A stretch of DNA of 64,000 nt, taken from RBC038 sp041390625 (lineage in GTDB: Bacteria > Chloroflexota > Dehalococcoidia > UBA2979). Where the stretch lies: the NCBI GenBank assembly GCA_041390625.1, contig JAWKPM010000001.1, positions 62,001-126,000 on the forward strand, written 5' to 3'. Positions 25,200-34,048 of this stretch are shown in pieces. Position 1 is the stretch's first letter. Each line of letters starts with the position of its first letter. The notes below the pieces were generated by a model. It saw only the letters and a list, made by a program, of their open reading frames with translations, was not told the origin of the DNA and did not search any database. The position numbers were made by a program, and so were the translations under genes.

Positions 25200-26273
25200 C
25201 TAGGTGCCGGCGGGGCGCTCGACTTCCTGCGGGACGAGGGCGTGCGTGATGGCCTCGTGGTAGGAGACGACGCCGGCGAGCACGAGGTCGGAGAGGCCCT
25301 TCTCGAGGGTCTGCATGCCTTCGCTTCGTGAGGTGGCGATGACGTTGCGGAGCTGGCGCGTTCGCCCCTCGCGGACGAGGTTGCGGACGGCATCGTTGGC
25401 GAGCAGCACCTCGTACGCCGCGGTCATGCCTCCACCCTGCTTCACGACGAGCCGCTGCGCCACGACGGCGCGGAGGACGCTCGCCAGCTGCATGCGGATC
25501 TGGGGCTGTCGCTCGGCGGGAAAGACGTCGACGATGCGGTCGAGCGCCTGTGCGGCGTCGTTGGTGTGCAGCGTCGAGAAGACGAGGTGGCCGGTCTCGG
25601 CGAGGGTGAGGGTGATGGCGATGCTCTCCGTGTCGCGCATCTCGCCGACGAGCACGACGTCCGGGTCCTCGCGGAGGGCGGAGCGGAGGGCGCGCTCGAA
25701 GGAGTGGGTGTCGAGCCCGACCTCGCGCTGGCTGACGACGGCGCGCTTGCTCTCGTGGATGTACTCGATCGGGTCCTCGATGGTGATGACGTGGAGCGCC
25801 CGATTGATGTTGATCCACTCGACAAGCGAGGCGAGGCTGGTCGACTTGCCAGAGCCGGTGGGCCCGGTGAAGAGCACGAGCCCCTGGTGGATCTTGGCGA
25901 GGTTGGCGACGGATACCGGCAGCCCGATCTGGTCGAAGTCGGGAATCGCCTCGGGGATGACACGGAGCGCGATCGCCGGCGCGCCGCGCTGGTGGAAGGC
26001 GTTGCCTCGGACGCGGGCGCGGTCGGCCCAGCCGAAGGCGAAGTCGAGCTCGCGCTCTTCCTCGAGGCGCTGGACCTGCGTGGGGTCCGTGATCTCGGCG
26101 AGGAGCTCGCGGATGCGCGTGTCATCGAGGACCGGCTCACCCTCGACGGGGTGGAGCTGGCCGTCGACGCGGACCATGGGCGGGTATCCGACGGTCAGGA
26201 GCAGGTCCGTGCCGTTGTGCCGCCAGGCGACACGGAGCAGGGCATCGACGGTGGCGCTCTCGAGGGTCGTCAT
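25200..26273 (-). CDS. pilT: Twitching motility retraction ATPase PilT
   Basis: A 357-residue PilT. N-terminal PAS-like domain, then Walker A LFTGPTGSGKSTSLASLV, Asp box ITIEDPIEYIH, Walker B EDPDVVLVGEMRDTESI, His box TGHLVFSTLHTNDA, and the PilT hallmark AVRNLVREGRTRQL near the C-terminus. It drives pilus retraction. It is on the opposite strand to pilBC and is divergent from pilD with 39 bases between starts, so retraction and assembly are transcribed separately. Start ATG at 26273. Confidence 0.95.
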   Translation of the reverse strand: MTTLESATVDALLRVAWRHNGTDLLLTVGYPPMVRVDGQLHPVEGEPVLDDTRIRELLAEITDPTQVQRLEEERELDFAFGWADRARVRGNAFHQRGAPAIALRVIPEAIPDFDQIGLPVSVANLAKIHQGLVLFTGPTGSGKSTSLASLVEWININRALHVITIEDPIEYIHESKRAVVSQREVGLDTHSFERALRSALREDPDVVLVGEMRDTESIAITLTLAETGHLVFSTLHTNDAAQALDRIVDVFPAERQPQIRMQLASVLRAVVAQRLVVKQGGGMTAAYEVLLANDAVRNLVREGRTRQLRNVIATSRSEGMQTLEKGLSDLVLAGVVSYHEAITHALVPQEVERPAGT

Positions 26274-26312
26274 CGAAGGGCTCCGATTCGAGCGTCGACG
26301 CCCCGGCGGGCG

Positions 26313-27095
26313 GTGCCGGTGACCGCGCTGCTGGTCGTCGCCTCGGTGGTGCTGGGCCTGCTGATTGGCTCGTTCCTGAACGTCGTCATCGCCCGCGTGC
26401 CCGCGGGCGAGTCGGTCGTTCGTCCCAGGTCTCGATGTCCGGTGTGCCTCGAGCCGATCGCGGCGCGGGACAACATCCCGGTGGTGTCATGGTTGATCCT
26501 CGGCAGGAAATGTCGGAACTGCAGATCACCCATTAACGCAATATACCCTTTGGTCGAGGCGGGAACAGCCTGCCTGTTTGGCGTCGTCGCGTGGCGCATC
26601 GGGGCCTCCGCGGGGCTGCCCGCGCACCTGATCGTCGCCGCCGCATTCGTGGCGCTTACGGTCATCGATCTGCAGGTGCGGCGGCTGCCGGACGCCGTCG
26701 TCCTCACCTCGATCGTGCTCACCGCGGGGGCGCTGCTGGGCGCCGCGATCGCGGACGACGCCTTCGGAGCGCTGGGGCGTGCGGGCCTCGGGGCGGCGAT
26801 CGGCCTCGGGGCGCTGCTCTCGATTCACCTCGCGCGGCCGGATGCGATGGGGTTCGGGGACGTGAAACTGGCAGCGCTGTGCGGCCTGATCCTCGGGTGG
26901 CATGGGCTGACCGAGGTCGTCCTGGGGCTCTACGTCTCGTTCGTCCTCGGTGCGGTCGTCGGCGTCGGGCTGATGCTCTTCGGGCGAGCGGGGCGCGGGT
27001 CCTCGATCCCGTTCGGGCCGTTCCTCGCCGCGGGGACGATGCTCACGATCCTCGGGCTGGTCGACACGGCGGACTGGCTGCGCGACCTCGTCTAG
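26313..27095 (+). CDS. pilD: Prepilin peptidase PilD (A24 aspartic protease)
   Basis: A 260-residue polytopic membrane protease that cleaves and N-methylates prepilins. N-terminal membrane segment ALLVVASVVLGLLIGSFLNV is followed by the cytoplasmic zinc loop with CPVC and CRNC. Catalytic aspartates are in LTVIDLQVRRLPDAV and MGFGDVKLAALCG. About seven more membrane spans follow. The GTG at 26313 gives the family N-terminus; a second GTG lies six bases on. Nearby prepilins supply the substrates. It converges with the flavin-binding gene, 12 bases apart. Confidence 0.9.
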   Translation: MPVTALLVVASVVLGLLIGSFLNVVIARVPAGESVVRPRSRCPVCLEPIAARDNIPVVSWLILGRKCRNCRSPINAIYPLVEAGTACLFGVVAWRIGASAGLPAHLIVAAAFVALTVIDLQVRRLPDAVVLTSIVLTAGALLGAAIADDAFGALGRAGLGAAIGLGALLSIHLARPDAMGFGDVKLAALCGLILGWHGLTEVVLGLYVSFVLGAVVGVGLMLFGRAGRGSSIPFGPFLAAGTMLTILGLVDTADWLRDLV

Positions 27096-27107
27096 GGCGC
27101 GCGACGG

Positions 27108-27497
27108 CTACCCCTCGAGGCGTGCCCAGCGGTACTGGTCCGGCGAGAAGACGATGAGGGTCGGGGTGCCGCGCTGGCGGCCGCTGCCGGGCGCCTCGCC
27201 GAGGTACTTCTCGGCCTCGTCGCCCTGAAGCAGCCTCGCGTTGCCGTAGACGACGACGCAGGTGGGCCCATCCGAGACAGCGAGAGAGACGCCGGGCAGC
27301 CGGCGGGCGTTCTTCACCTTCGCGGTGTCGCTGCCGGTCTGGATCACGATGTCTGAGCCGTTGAACGTATAGCCGAGGATCGACTGCTGCGGCGTGCCAT
27401 CGCGCTTCCCGGTGGCGAAGATGCCGAGCCGGTGGCCCTTCAAGAACTCGTCGGCGAGCGCCTTCATCTCGTCGTAGCTGCGTCGCGGAGTGGTCAT
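27108..27497 (-). CDS. Pyridoxamine 5'-phosphate oxidase-like flavin-binding protein
   Basis: A 129-residue split-barrel protein of the PNPOx-like superfamily, binding FMN or F420. Features: HRLGIFATGKRDGTPQQSIL, DIVIQTGSDTAKVKNARRLP, VSLAVSDGPTCVVVYGNARLL, and a C-terminal PDQYRWARLEG. The ATG at 27497 is chosen because AAGGCAGGA precedes it; an earlier ATG at 27512 is possible. Small family members of this length often act as F420- or FMN-dependent reductases; the substrate is unknown. Confidence 0.75.
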   Translation of the reverse strand: MTTPRRSYDEMKALADEFLKGHRLGIFATGKRDGTPQQSILGYTFNGSDIVIQTGSDTAKVKNARRLPGVSLAVSDGPTCVVVYGNARLLQGDEAEKYLGEAPGSGRQRGTPTLIVFSPDQYRWARLEG

Positions 27498-27671
27498 GGG
27501 TCCTGCCTTCATCCTCGAACGTGCGAGCGCAGCATACGAGATGCGTCCGTCGACGGAGTGGCCGCAGGTTTAACGTGCCCGGAACCTACGGGTGACGTGT
27601 GCTCGATACATTCTGAGTGCACGACGTCCGGCTGAGCGCAGCGGCCCGGCGTCGTGCCAGTTCCCTCTGGG

Positions 27672-27701
27672 GCACGAGGGCCGTGTGAACGGCCCTCGTG
27701 C
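27672..27701 (+). terminator. Strong hairpin in the 312-base gene-free stretch before ppx/gppA
   Basis: A perfect 13-bp inverted repeat GCACGAGGGCCGT, loop GTGA, ACGGCCCTCGTGC, followed only by TCGTTTG. It could be an intrinsic terminator with a weak T tract, or a leader hairpin for the ppx gene 108 bases downstream. The rest of 27498-27809 shows no gene; CGATACATTCTG near 27602 is a weak -10 candidate. Confidence 0.5.
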
Positions 27702-27809
27702 TCGTTTGCATCCTGACGAACATCCCGAACCAGCACCGCCGAAGCCGGACCTCGAATCCGGGGCAGTGTACGGTGGGAGTCTGGCGGCGAACTCAGCTGG
27801 GAGGCACGG

Positions 27810-29315
27810 ATGGCCGACGACGAGGCCCCAGAACGGCTCATGGTCATCGACATCGGCTCCAACTCCACGCGGGGCGTGGTGCTGGAGCCCGGGCCGGCGG
27901 GACACCTTGAGATCGTCGCCGGGGCGCAGGAGCGTCTGCAGCTAACACGGCACCTCGATGAGGAGCGGCGGCTGCGCAGCGAGGCCGTCGAGCGGGTCAT
28001 CGAGACAGTGGAGGACCTGAGCGCGATCGCGGAGGCGGCCGGATCGACGCGCATCATGGCTGTGGGCACCTCGGCGTTGCGTGACGCGCCGAACGGGTCC
28101 GAGCTCCTGGAACGCCTCGACTGGGACGAGCCGCACGAGGTTCGGGTGCTCAGCGGCGACGAAGAGGCCGAGTGCGCGTTCCTCGGTGCGGTCTTCGGAC
28201 TGCCGGTCGAGGACGGACTGGTCGTCGACATCGGTGGCGGCAGCGCGGAGCTGACGGAGTTCCGCGCGCGGCGACTGGTGCGGACGTGGACGCTGCCGCT
28301 CGGCGCGCTGCGCGCGACGGACGCCTTCCTCGCGTCGGATCCGCCGACGACGGGCGAGCTCAAGGAACTGCGAGCCCATGTGGCCTCGGCGCTGGCGGAG
28401 GCGGGCGTGCCGCGCCTACGCGGCGGTGCGCTCGTGGGCACGGGCGGCACGATTCGGAACCTCGCGAAGATCGACCTGCGGGGGCGGCAGTACCCCCTCG
28501 GGCGGCTGCACGGCTACCCGCTGCGTCGGGGGCGGCTCACCCGCGCCTCGACGAAGCTGCAGGCGGCGCCACTCGCCACGCGCGGGCAGATCGCCGGGCT
28601 CAATCCTCAGCGGGCCGACTCGATCGTCGGGGGCGCCGCCGTCCTCGAGGCGATCGTGGCGCACACCCGCGCGCGGGAAGTCGTCGTGTCCGGGCAAGGG
28701 CTTCGCGAGGGTGTGGCGCGCCGCGCGCTCATCGAGACGCTGCCGGGCATCGACGAGGTGCGGGCGGGATCGGTGCAGGCGCTGAGCGCGCGCTTCAGCC
28801 GGTGGGACGCCGGGCACGCGCGACGCCGGACCTCGATGGTGCGAAAGCTCGTCGAGGCGCTCGAGCCGGACGCGACATCGGAGCTGCGCGCGGCGCTCGA
28901 CGACGCCTCGACGCTCCTCGACATCGGCCTCTCCATCGACTTCTACAACCGGGAGCGGCAGGCCGCAGCCCTCGTGCAGCAGGCCGAGCTGATGGGGTTC
29001 ACGCATCGAGACGTCGCGCTCGTCGTGGCGCTGCTGCGCGGGGCGGAGCGGCCCTTCGTGGCCTCGAAGAGCCTGCGCCCGCTGGTGCGCGCCGGTGACG
29101 ACTCGATGCTCGAGCGCGCGGGCGCGCTGCTGGCGGCGGCGGATCAGGTCGAGCGGCGGCTCGCGCCTGAGGTGCACGACCTCGGGACGATCGACGTCAC
29201 CTCGAAGGTCGCGCGCGTCTGCGTCGCACAGTGGTCGGGCGCGGTGCCGAACTCGGTGCTCGCGCGGTTCGAGGCAGCATTCGGGCTACGCCTCGAGGTT
29301 GCCGCCGGCACGTAG
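27810..29315 (+). CDS. ppx: Exopolyphosphatase / guanosine pentaphosphatase (Ppx/GppA)
   Basis: A 501-residue ASKHA-fold phosphatase. N-terminal phosphate-1 motif MVIDIGSNSTRGVVLE, MAVGTSALRDA, the VRVLSGDEEAECAF segment with catalytic acids, phosphate-2 VVDIGGGSAEL and GTGGTIRNLAKI. The C-terminal 180 residues form an HD-like helical domain. It releases phosphate from polyphosphate ends, or converts pppGpp to ppGpp. The ATG at 27810 has GGGAGG upstream. It sits 4.1 kb before ppk with a CHAD gene and a PhoB-like regulator between, so polyphosphate turnover is the most likely role. Confidence 0.9.
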   Translation: MADDEAPERLMVIDIGSNSTRGVVLEPGPAGHLEIVAGAQERLQLTRHLDEERRLRSEAVERVIETVEDLSAIAEAAGSTRIMAVGTSALRDAPNGSELLERLDWDEPHEVRVLSGDEEAECAFLGAVFGLPVEDGLVVDIGGGSAELTEFRARRLVRTWTLPLGALRATDAFLASDPPTTGELKELRAHVASALAEAGVPRLRGGALVGTGGTIRNLAKIDLRGRQYPLGRLHGYPLRRGRLTRASTKLQAAPLATRGQIAGLNPQRADSIVGGAAVLEAIVAHTRAREVVVSGQGLREGVARRALIETLPGIDEVRAGSVQALSARFSRWDAGHARRRTSMVRKLVEALEPDATSELRAALDDASTLLDIGLSIDFYNRERQAAALVQQAELMGFTHRDVALVVALLRGAERPFVASKSLRPLVRAGDDSMLERAGALLAAADQVERRLAPEVHDLGTIDVTSKVARVCVAQWSGAVPNSVLARFEAAFGLRLEVAAGT

Positions 29316-29337
29316 CCGATCGACTCGCGGCCCGCGG

Positions 29338-31053
29338 CTAGCGCGCGAGGCGTCGGGCGCGACGCCTCAGCTTCCTCCAACGACGGTCGACACGCCTCAG
29401 GTCGCGCGGCACGCCTCGGCGGAGGCGGACGGCGCCGTCTCGGCGTTCGGCGGCGAGCTCGCCCATCGAGAAGATGGCGCGTGGCGGAAGTGCCGTGGCC
29501 TCCTCGGCGAGGGTGCGGAGCTGGGCCTCGGCGACGTACGCGTCCTGGTGGTCGCCCAGGCGGTCCTGCAGCTCCTTCATCGCCTCGATGAAGCGCTTCC
29601 CGTCGCGTCCGTAGAGCGGGGCAAGGAACTCGGCGGCGTAGCGCAGGCGCTTCGCCTTGATACGGACGGCGTGGTAGGCCTCGGGCCGGGCGTCGGGGTG
29701 GAGGGCCCTGGCGGGGCGCGCGAAGCCTCGATGTGCCTTTCGCAACTCGCGACGGCCGAAGCGACGGACGTCGTCGCGGGCGCGCGGACCGTCGGCCGCC
29801 GCGACGAACGCGCCCAGCGCCTCGGCGATTCGGCGGGCGTCGCGCCGGACCTCGGGTGGTACGCGCATCCTCACCCGCAGGCGAAGCGCCGGGCGGCGCG
29901 GTCGCGGGCGCAGGTGCGACGTCAGCGCCTCGACAAGCGCGGTGTAGCGGGGTGAGTCAAGGGCAGCGAGCAGGGCGTCTCGCGCCTCGGTACGGCGGGT
30001 CTCGAGGTGGCGCACGACCTCGACGCGGGCGGTGTGTTCCTCGGGATCCGCCTCCGCGTCGCGCGCCCAGGCCTCGAGTGACTCGAGCTGCACATCGAGG
30101 TCGCGCACGACGCCGAGGGCACCCGCGAGCCAGCGCAGCTCCTGACGCGCCTCAGACCAGTCAGGGGGCAGCGCATCGCGGAAGAGGCGGATGCCGGCGC
30201 GCAGGCGGCGTGTGGCGACGCGCATCTGGTGCACGCCCTCGGGATCGACGCCGAGGCGCGCGGCCGGCTCGTGGGTGAGCAGTGCGGCGAGCTGGCCTCG
30301 AAGGGCGGCGCGCGCGGCCTCGTGGGCCGTCGCACGGCGTCGGAAGGTGCGCGGGCCGGGCACGAGGGACTCGAGGACGGCCTCGGGGGGATCGAGGCGC
30401 GCGAGCGCGGCGCCGGCGCCGAACTTCGACCAGCCGGCGGGCTTCAGCTCCAGCGCCCGACGCAGGGCCTTCGCGAAGGCCTCGGCGGTTTCGTGCGTGC
30501 CGCCGGTCAGCTCGAGCTCGACGCGCGCGATCTGGACCTCGCGCCGATCGTGGCAGACGCGGGTGCGGTCGAGCGCGACCTCGATGGCCGTCTCGTCGGC
30601 GAGGGTGACGTCGAAGACTCGGCGGGCCGTGTGCACCTCGAAGAGGGGCTCGAGGTGCTTCGTGCCGACGAGGGCGCGGAGCACCTCGCCGCAACGGCCT
30701 TCGATGGCGTCTCGTTCCTCGAAGCCGCGCTTGGCGGTGGCAGAGAGCTCGGTGCGCATACGCGGGCCGTTGCCGGCAGGCGCCGCAGTCGTGGCCTTGA
30801 GCGTGACCTCGGGATCGCGCGCGGCGCGGCGACGGAGCCGGAGGGTGAAGCCGGCGCGCGCCACCATGCGGTCGGCGGTGTCGTAGTACGTGTCCTCGAG
30901 ACGCTGCTCACCGCGGGCGATCACGCGGGCCTCGAGGGTGGCGGGGGGCGCCCACAGCCAGCGCTCGACGGCGTCGAGGTCGGCGGCATCAAACTGCCAC
31001 TCGACCTCGAGATCGGCGGGGGCCGCCTCGACTGGGGAGGACGCGCGGCTCAT
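29338..31053 (-). CDS. CYTH-CHAD domain protein
   Basis: A 571-residue two-domain protein. The N-terminal CYTH (triphosphate tunnel) part has LEVEWQFDA, i.e. E-x-E-x-Q in place of the usual E-x-E-x-K, then EDTYYDTADR, FTLRLRRR, VTLKATT and IEVALDRTRV. The C-terminal CHAD domain (about residues 270-571) has GVHQMRVATRRLRAGIRLFR and later VRIKAKRLRYAAEFLAPLYG, the His- and Lys/Arg-rich helices that bind polyphosphate. It is convergent with ppx and divergent from the regulator. The start is uncertain: ATG 31053 lacks a shine-dalgarno, and a GTG at 31104 would add 17 residues. It may be a polyphosphate-associated phosphatase or tether. Confidence 0.8.
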   Translation of the reverse strand: MSRASSPVEAAPADLEVEWQFDAADLDAVERWLWAPPATLEARVIARGEQRLEDTYYDTADRMVARAGFTLRLRRRAARDPEVTLKATTAAPAGNGPRMRTELSATAKRGFEERDAIEGRCGEVLRALVGTKHLEPLFEVHTARRVFDVTLADETAIEVALDRTRVCHDRREVQIARVELELTGGTHETAEAFAKALRRALELKPAGWSKFGAGAALARLDPPEAVLESLVPGPRTFRRRATAHEAARAALRGQLAALLTHEPAARLGVDPEGVHQMRVATRRLRAGIRLFRDALPPDWSEARQELRWLAGALGVVRDLDVQLESLEAWARDAEADPEEHTARVEVVRHLETRRTEARDALLAALDSPRYTALVEALTSHLRPRPRRPALRLRVRMRVPPEVRRDARRIAEALGAFVAAADGPRARDDVRRFGRRELRKAHRGFARPARALHPDARPEAYHAVRIKAKRLRYAAEFLAPLYGRDGKRFIEAMKELQDRLGDHQDAYVAEAQLRTLAEEATALPPRAIFSMGELAAERRDGAVRLRRGVPRDLRRVDRRWRKLRRRARRLAR

Positions 31054-31227
31054 GAGGACAGCGTACGGGACCCAGAGGGCCACGAAGATCGGGAGATTCG
31101 CCACTTCTCAAGAATGTGTCCGACAGCGGAGATTCGAGCGGGCACGTCTTACCGAGCGTTAACGGGACGATGCGACCGTGAAGCCTGAGGTCGACGTGAC
31201 GGCGGCGACCCGTGGACGAGGAGTGAC

Positions 31228-31923
31228 GTGGCGAAGCTGCTGGTCGTCGAGGACGATCGCGCCATCCTCGAGACCATCGCGTTCAACCTCGAGCGCGACG
31301 GGCACGAGATCGTGACGGCCTCGAACGGGGCGTCCGGGCTGCGGCTGGCGCGCGAGCAGGATCCGGCGCTGATCATCCTCGACCTGATGCTGCCGGGGAT
31401 GCACGGCCTCGATGTCTGCCGCCTCGTGCGCGAGGAGCAGGCGACGCCGATCATCATCCTCACGGCGCGGGACACCGAGCAGGAGCGCATCGACGGCCTG
31501 GACCTCGGTGCGGACGACTACCTGACGAAGCCGTTCTCGATGCGGGAGCTGCGCGCGCGAGTGTCAGCCTTGCTACGTCGAGACCAGCTCTCACGCGGGG
31601 CGGCGGCACAGGTCGTCGAGGGCGAGCGCCTCGAGGCGGACGACCTCGTGCTGGACGTCGGCAAGCACGAGCTGACGAAGCGCGGTGCCGTGGTGGCGCT
31701 GCGGCCTCGTGAGTTCACGCTCCTCGAGTACCTCATGCGGCACGCGGGGCAGGTGATGTCGCGCGATCGCATCCTGGAGGCGGTGTGGGGGTACACCTAC
31801 GCCGGCGAGACGCGCACGGTGGACGTCCACGTGCGCTGGCTGCGCGAGAAGATCGAGGACCAACCGTCCGCCCCGCGGCATATCGTGACCGTGCGAAGCT
31901 TTGGCTATCGGTTCGACCCGTAA
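31228..31923 (+). CDS. OmpR/PhoB-family response regulator
   Basis: A 231-residue two-domain regulator. Receiver domain: KLLVVEDDRAI (acid pair), LIILDLMLPGM (phospho-Asp), IIILTARD (Thr) and DYLTKPF (Lys). The winged-helix output domain runs from about residue 130: LVLDVGKHELTKRG, RPREFTLLEYLMRHAGQVMS, TVDVHVRWLREKIE and VRSFGYRFDP. GTG start with GAGGAG nearby. It is 20 bases upstream of ppk and in the same direction, so a phosphate-starvation (PhoB/PhoP-like) role is likely. No sensor kinase gene is adjacent. Confidence 0.9.
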   Translation: MAKLLVVEDDRAILETIAFNLERDGHEIVTASNGASGLRLAREQDPALIILDLMLPGMHGLDVCRLVREEQATPIIILTARDTEQERIDGLDLGADDYLTKPFSMRELRARVSALLRRDQLSRGAAAQVVEGERLEADDLVLDVGKHELTKRGAVVALRPREFTLLEYLMRHAGQVMSRDRILEAVWGYTYAGETRTVDVHVRWLREKIEDQPSAPRHIVTVRSFGYRFDP

Positions 31924-31943
31924 GCACACCGAAAGGCGATGCG

Positions 31944-34043
31944 ATGGGCCAGCCCGTCGACCTGCGTGACCCGAGCCTGTACGCGAACCGCGAGCTGAGC
32001 TGGCTCGACTTCAACGACCGTGTGCTGGCAGAGGCGATCGACGAGCGCAACCCACTCCTCGAGCGGGTGAACTTCCTCGCGATCACCGCAAGCAACCTCG
32101 ATGAGTTCTTCGCGAAGCGCGTCGGTTGGCTGAAGCGGCAGGAACGCCTCGATCCATTCCTGACGACGGTGGACGGGCTCACGATCGCGCAGCAGCTGGA
32201 GCTGACCATCGATCGCTGCCAGGAGATGCGGCTGGCGATGGACCGGCTGTGGGGGGCGACGCTGCGGCCGATGCTGGCCGACGCCGGCATCCACCTCGTG
32301 CGGTTCGACGCCGTCGAGCCGGAGGCACGCCGGCGGCTGAGCGACTACTTCGAGTCCTCGATCCTGCCGGTGCTGACGCCGCTCGTGGTGGACCCGGCGC
32401 ACCCGTTCCCGTTCCTCTCGAGCGAGAGCCTGTCGATTGCCGCCGAGGTCCAGGACTCGAAGGGGCGCGCGCGCTTCGCACGGGTGAAGGTCCCGCCGAA
32501 CCGGCCTCGATTGATCGACGCGGGGGACCGGCATTTCGTCACCCTCGAGGACCTGATCACGGCGCACCTCGGCGAGCTGTTCGACGGCACTACGGTGTCT
32601 AACCCGAGCCTGTTCCGGGTGATCCGCAGTGCGGAGATCGGACCGCCGGACGAGGACGCCGACGACCTGCGCGAGCTGATCGAGAACGAGCTCGAGCGTC
32701 GACGGCTGGCGGACGCCGTCATGATCGAGGCCCTCGAGACCCTGCCCGAGGCGCGGACCGACATGCTCCTCGAGCAGCTCGAGCTCGCGCCGGACGACAT
32801 CACCTGGGTGCAGGAGTTCGTCGGGCTGGCGGACCTCTCGCAGCTGACGTCGCTGTCCCTCGATGGCGGATCGTTTCCGGGCTTCACATCCTCGGTGCCC
32901 GCGCCGTTCGAGCACCTCGACCCGGACGAGGATCCGGAGGAGCTGTTCGCCACGCTGCGCGAACGCGACGTGCTGGTGTTCCACCCGTACGAATCGTTCG
33001 ACGCCACGGTCGCTCGCTTCGTTGAGGCCGCCTCCTCGGATCCGAAGGTGCTTGCGATCAAGCAAACGCTGTACCGCACCTCCCCGGACTCGCCCATCCT
33101 CGAATCGCTGATCCGGGCTGCCGGACGGGGCAAGCAGGTCTCGGTCGTCGTGGAGCTCACGGCGCGCTTCGACGAGGCGAACAACATCGAGTGGGCGCGC
33201 AAGCTCGAGGACGCGGGCGTGCACATCGCCTACGGATCGCCGGCGCTGAAGGTGCACAGCAAGATCTCGCTGATCGTGCGCGAGGAGCCGGACGGCACGC
33301 GGCTGTACGGGCACATCGGGACCGGAAACTACAACTCGCGGACGGCGCGCGTGTACTCGGACCTGGGGCTGTTCACCTCGGATGCGGCGATCGGGCGCGA
33401 CCTGATCGCGATCTTCAACTACCTGACGGGCTTCTCCGAGCGGCTACGAACCTCGACGCTGATCACCTCGCCCTCGAATCTGCGCCAGGCGTTCGAGGAG
33501 CGCATTCGACGGGAGATCGACGCCGCCCAGGCGGGGCGCCCGGCGCGCATCGTGTTCAAGATGAACGCGCTCGAGGACGCGCGTTTCACGGCGCTGCTGT
33601 ATGAGGCGGCACAGGCGGGCGTGGAGATCGACCTCGTCGTGCGCGGCGTCTGCCGGCTGCGGCCGGGCGTGCCGGGACTCAGCGAGGGCGTGCGCGTGGT
33701 GAGCGTGATCGGGCGCTTCCTGGAGCACGCACGGATCTACTACTTCGAGAACGGCGGCCGGCCGGAGCTGTTCATCGGCAGCGCGGACCTGATGAAGCGG
33801 AACCTCGATGAGCGCATCGAGACGATGGCGCCGGTGCGCAGCCCCGAGCTCGGCGCGCGGCTGCTCGCCATCCTCGAGGCGCAGCTCGCAGACCGACGGC
33901 AGGGTTGGGAGCTGAGCGACGTCGAGTGGCATCGGGACGCGACGGCCCCGGGGCCGGGCGTTCACGCACAGCTCATCGAGGGGCGCGGGCGTGCACCCGG
34001 CGTGCTGCCGGCGGCGGCCGGTGCCTCGGTGTCGGGGGACTAG
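31944..34043 (+). CDS. ppk1: Polyphosphate kinase 1
   Basis: A 699-residue enzyme that makes polyphosphate from ATP. N-terminal domain LYANRELSWLDFNDRVLAEA and ITASNLDEFFAKRVGWL. Catalytic core: the autophosphorylated His in VHSKISLI, the second loop HIGTGNYNSRTARVYSD, and the later FLEHARIYYFENGG with another conserved His, then FIGSADLMKRNLDERIE. The ATG at 31944 has AAAGG about nine bases upstream. It is co-directional with the response regulator and close to ppx and the CHAD gene, forming a polyphosphate island. Confidence 0.95.
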   Translation: MGQPVDLRDPSLYANRELSWLDFNDRVLAEAIDERNPLLERVNFLAITASNLDEFFAKRVGWLKRQERLDPFLTTVDGLTIAQQLELTIDRCQEMRLAMDRLWGATLRPMLADAGIHLVRFDAVEPEARRRLSDYFESSILPVLTPLVVDPAHPFPFLSSESLSIAAEVQDSKGRARFARVKVPPNRPRLIDAGDRHFVTLEDLITAHLGELFDGTTVSNPSLFRVIRSAEIGPPDEDADDLRELIENELERRRLADAVMIEALETLPEARTDMLLEQLELAPDDITWVQEFVGLADLSQLTSLSLDGGSFPGFTSSVPAPFEHLDPDEDPEELFATLRERDVLVFHPYESFDATVARFVEAASSDPKVLAIKQTLYRTSPDSPILESLIRAAGRGKQVSVVVELTARFDEANNIEWARKLEDAGVHIAYGSPALKVHSKISLIVREEPDGTRLYGHIGTGNYNSRTARVYSDLGLFTSDAAIGRDLIAIFNYLTGFSERLRTSTLITSPSNLRQAFEERIRREIDAAQAGRPARIVFKMNALEDARFTALLYEAAQAGVEIDLVVRGVCRLRPGVPGLSEGVRVVSVIGRFLEHARIYYFENGGRPELFIGSADLMKRNLDERIETMAPVRSPELGARLLAILEAQLADRRQGWELSDVEWHRDATAPGPGVHAQLIEGRGRAPGVLPAAAGASVSGD

Positions 34044-34048
34044 CGGGG

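Noticed and set aside
31141..31170. Possible Pho box (TTACC ... TTAAC) before the PhoB-like regulator
   Set aside because: The two half-repeats are 10 bases apart rather than the 11 expected, and they match known Pho boxes poorly.
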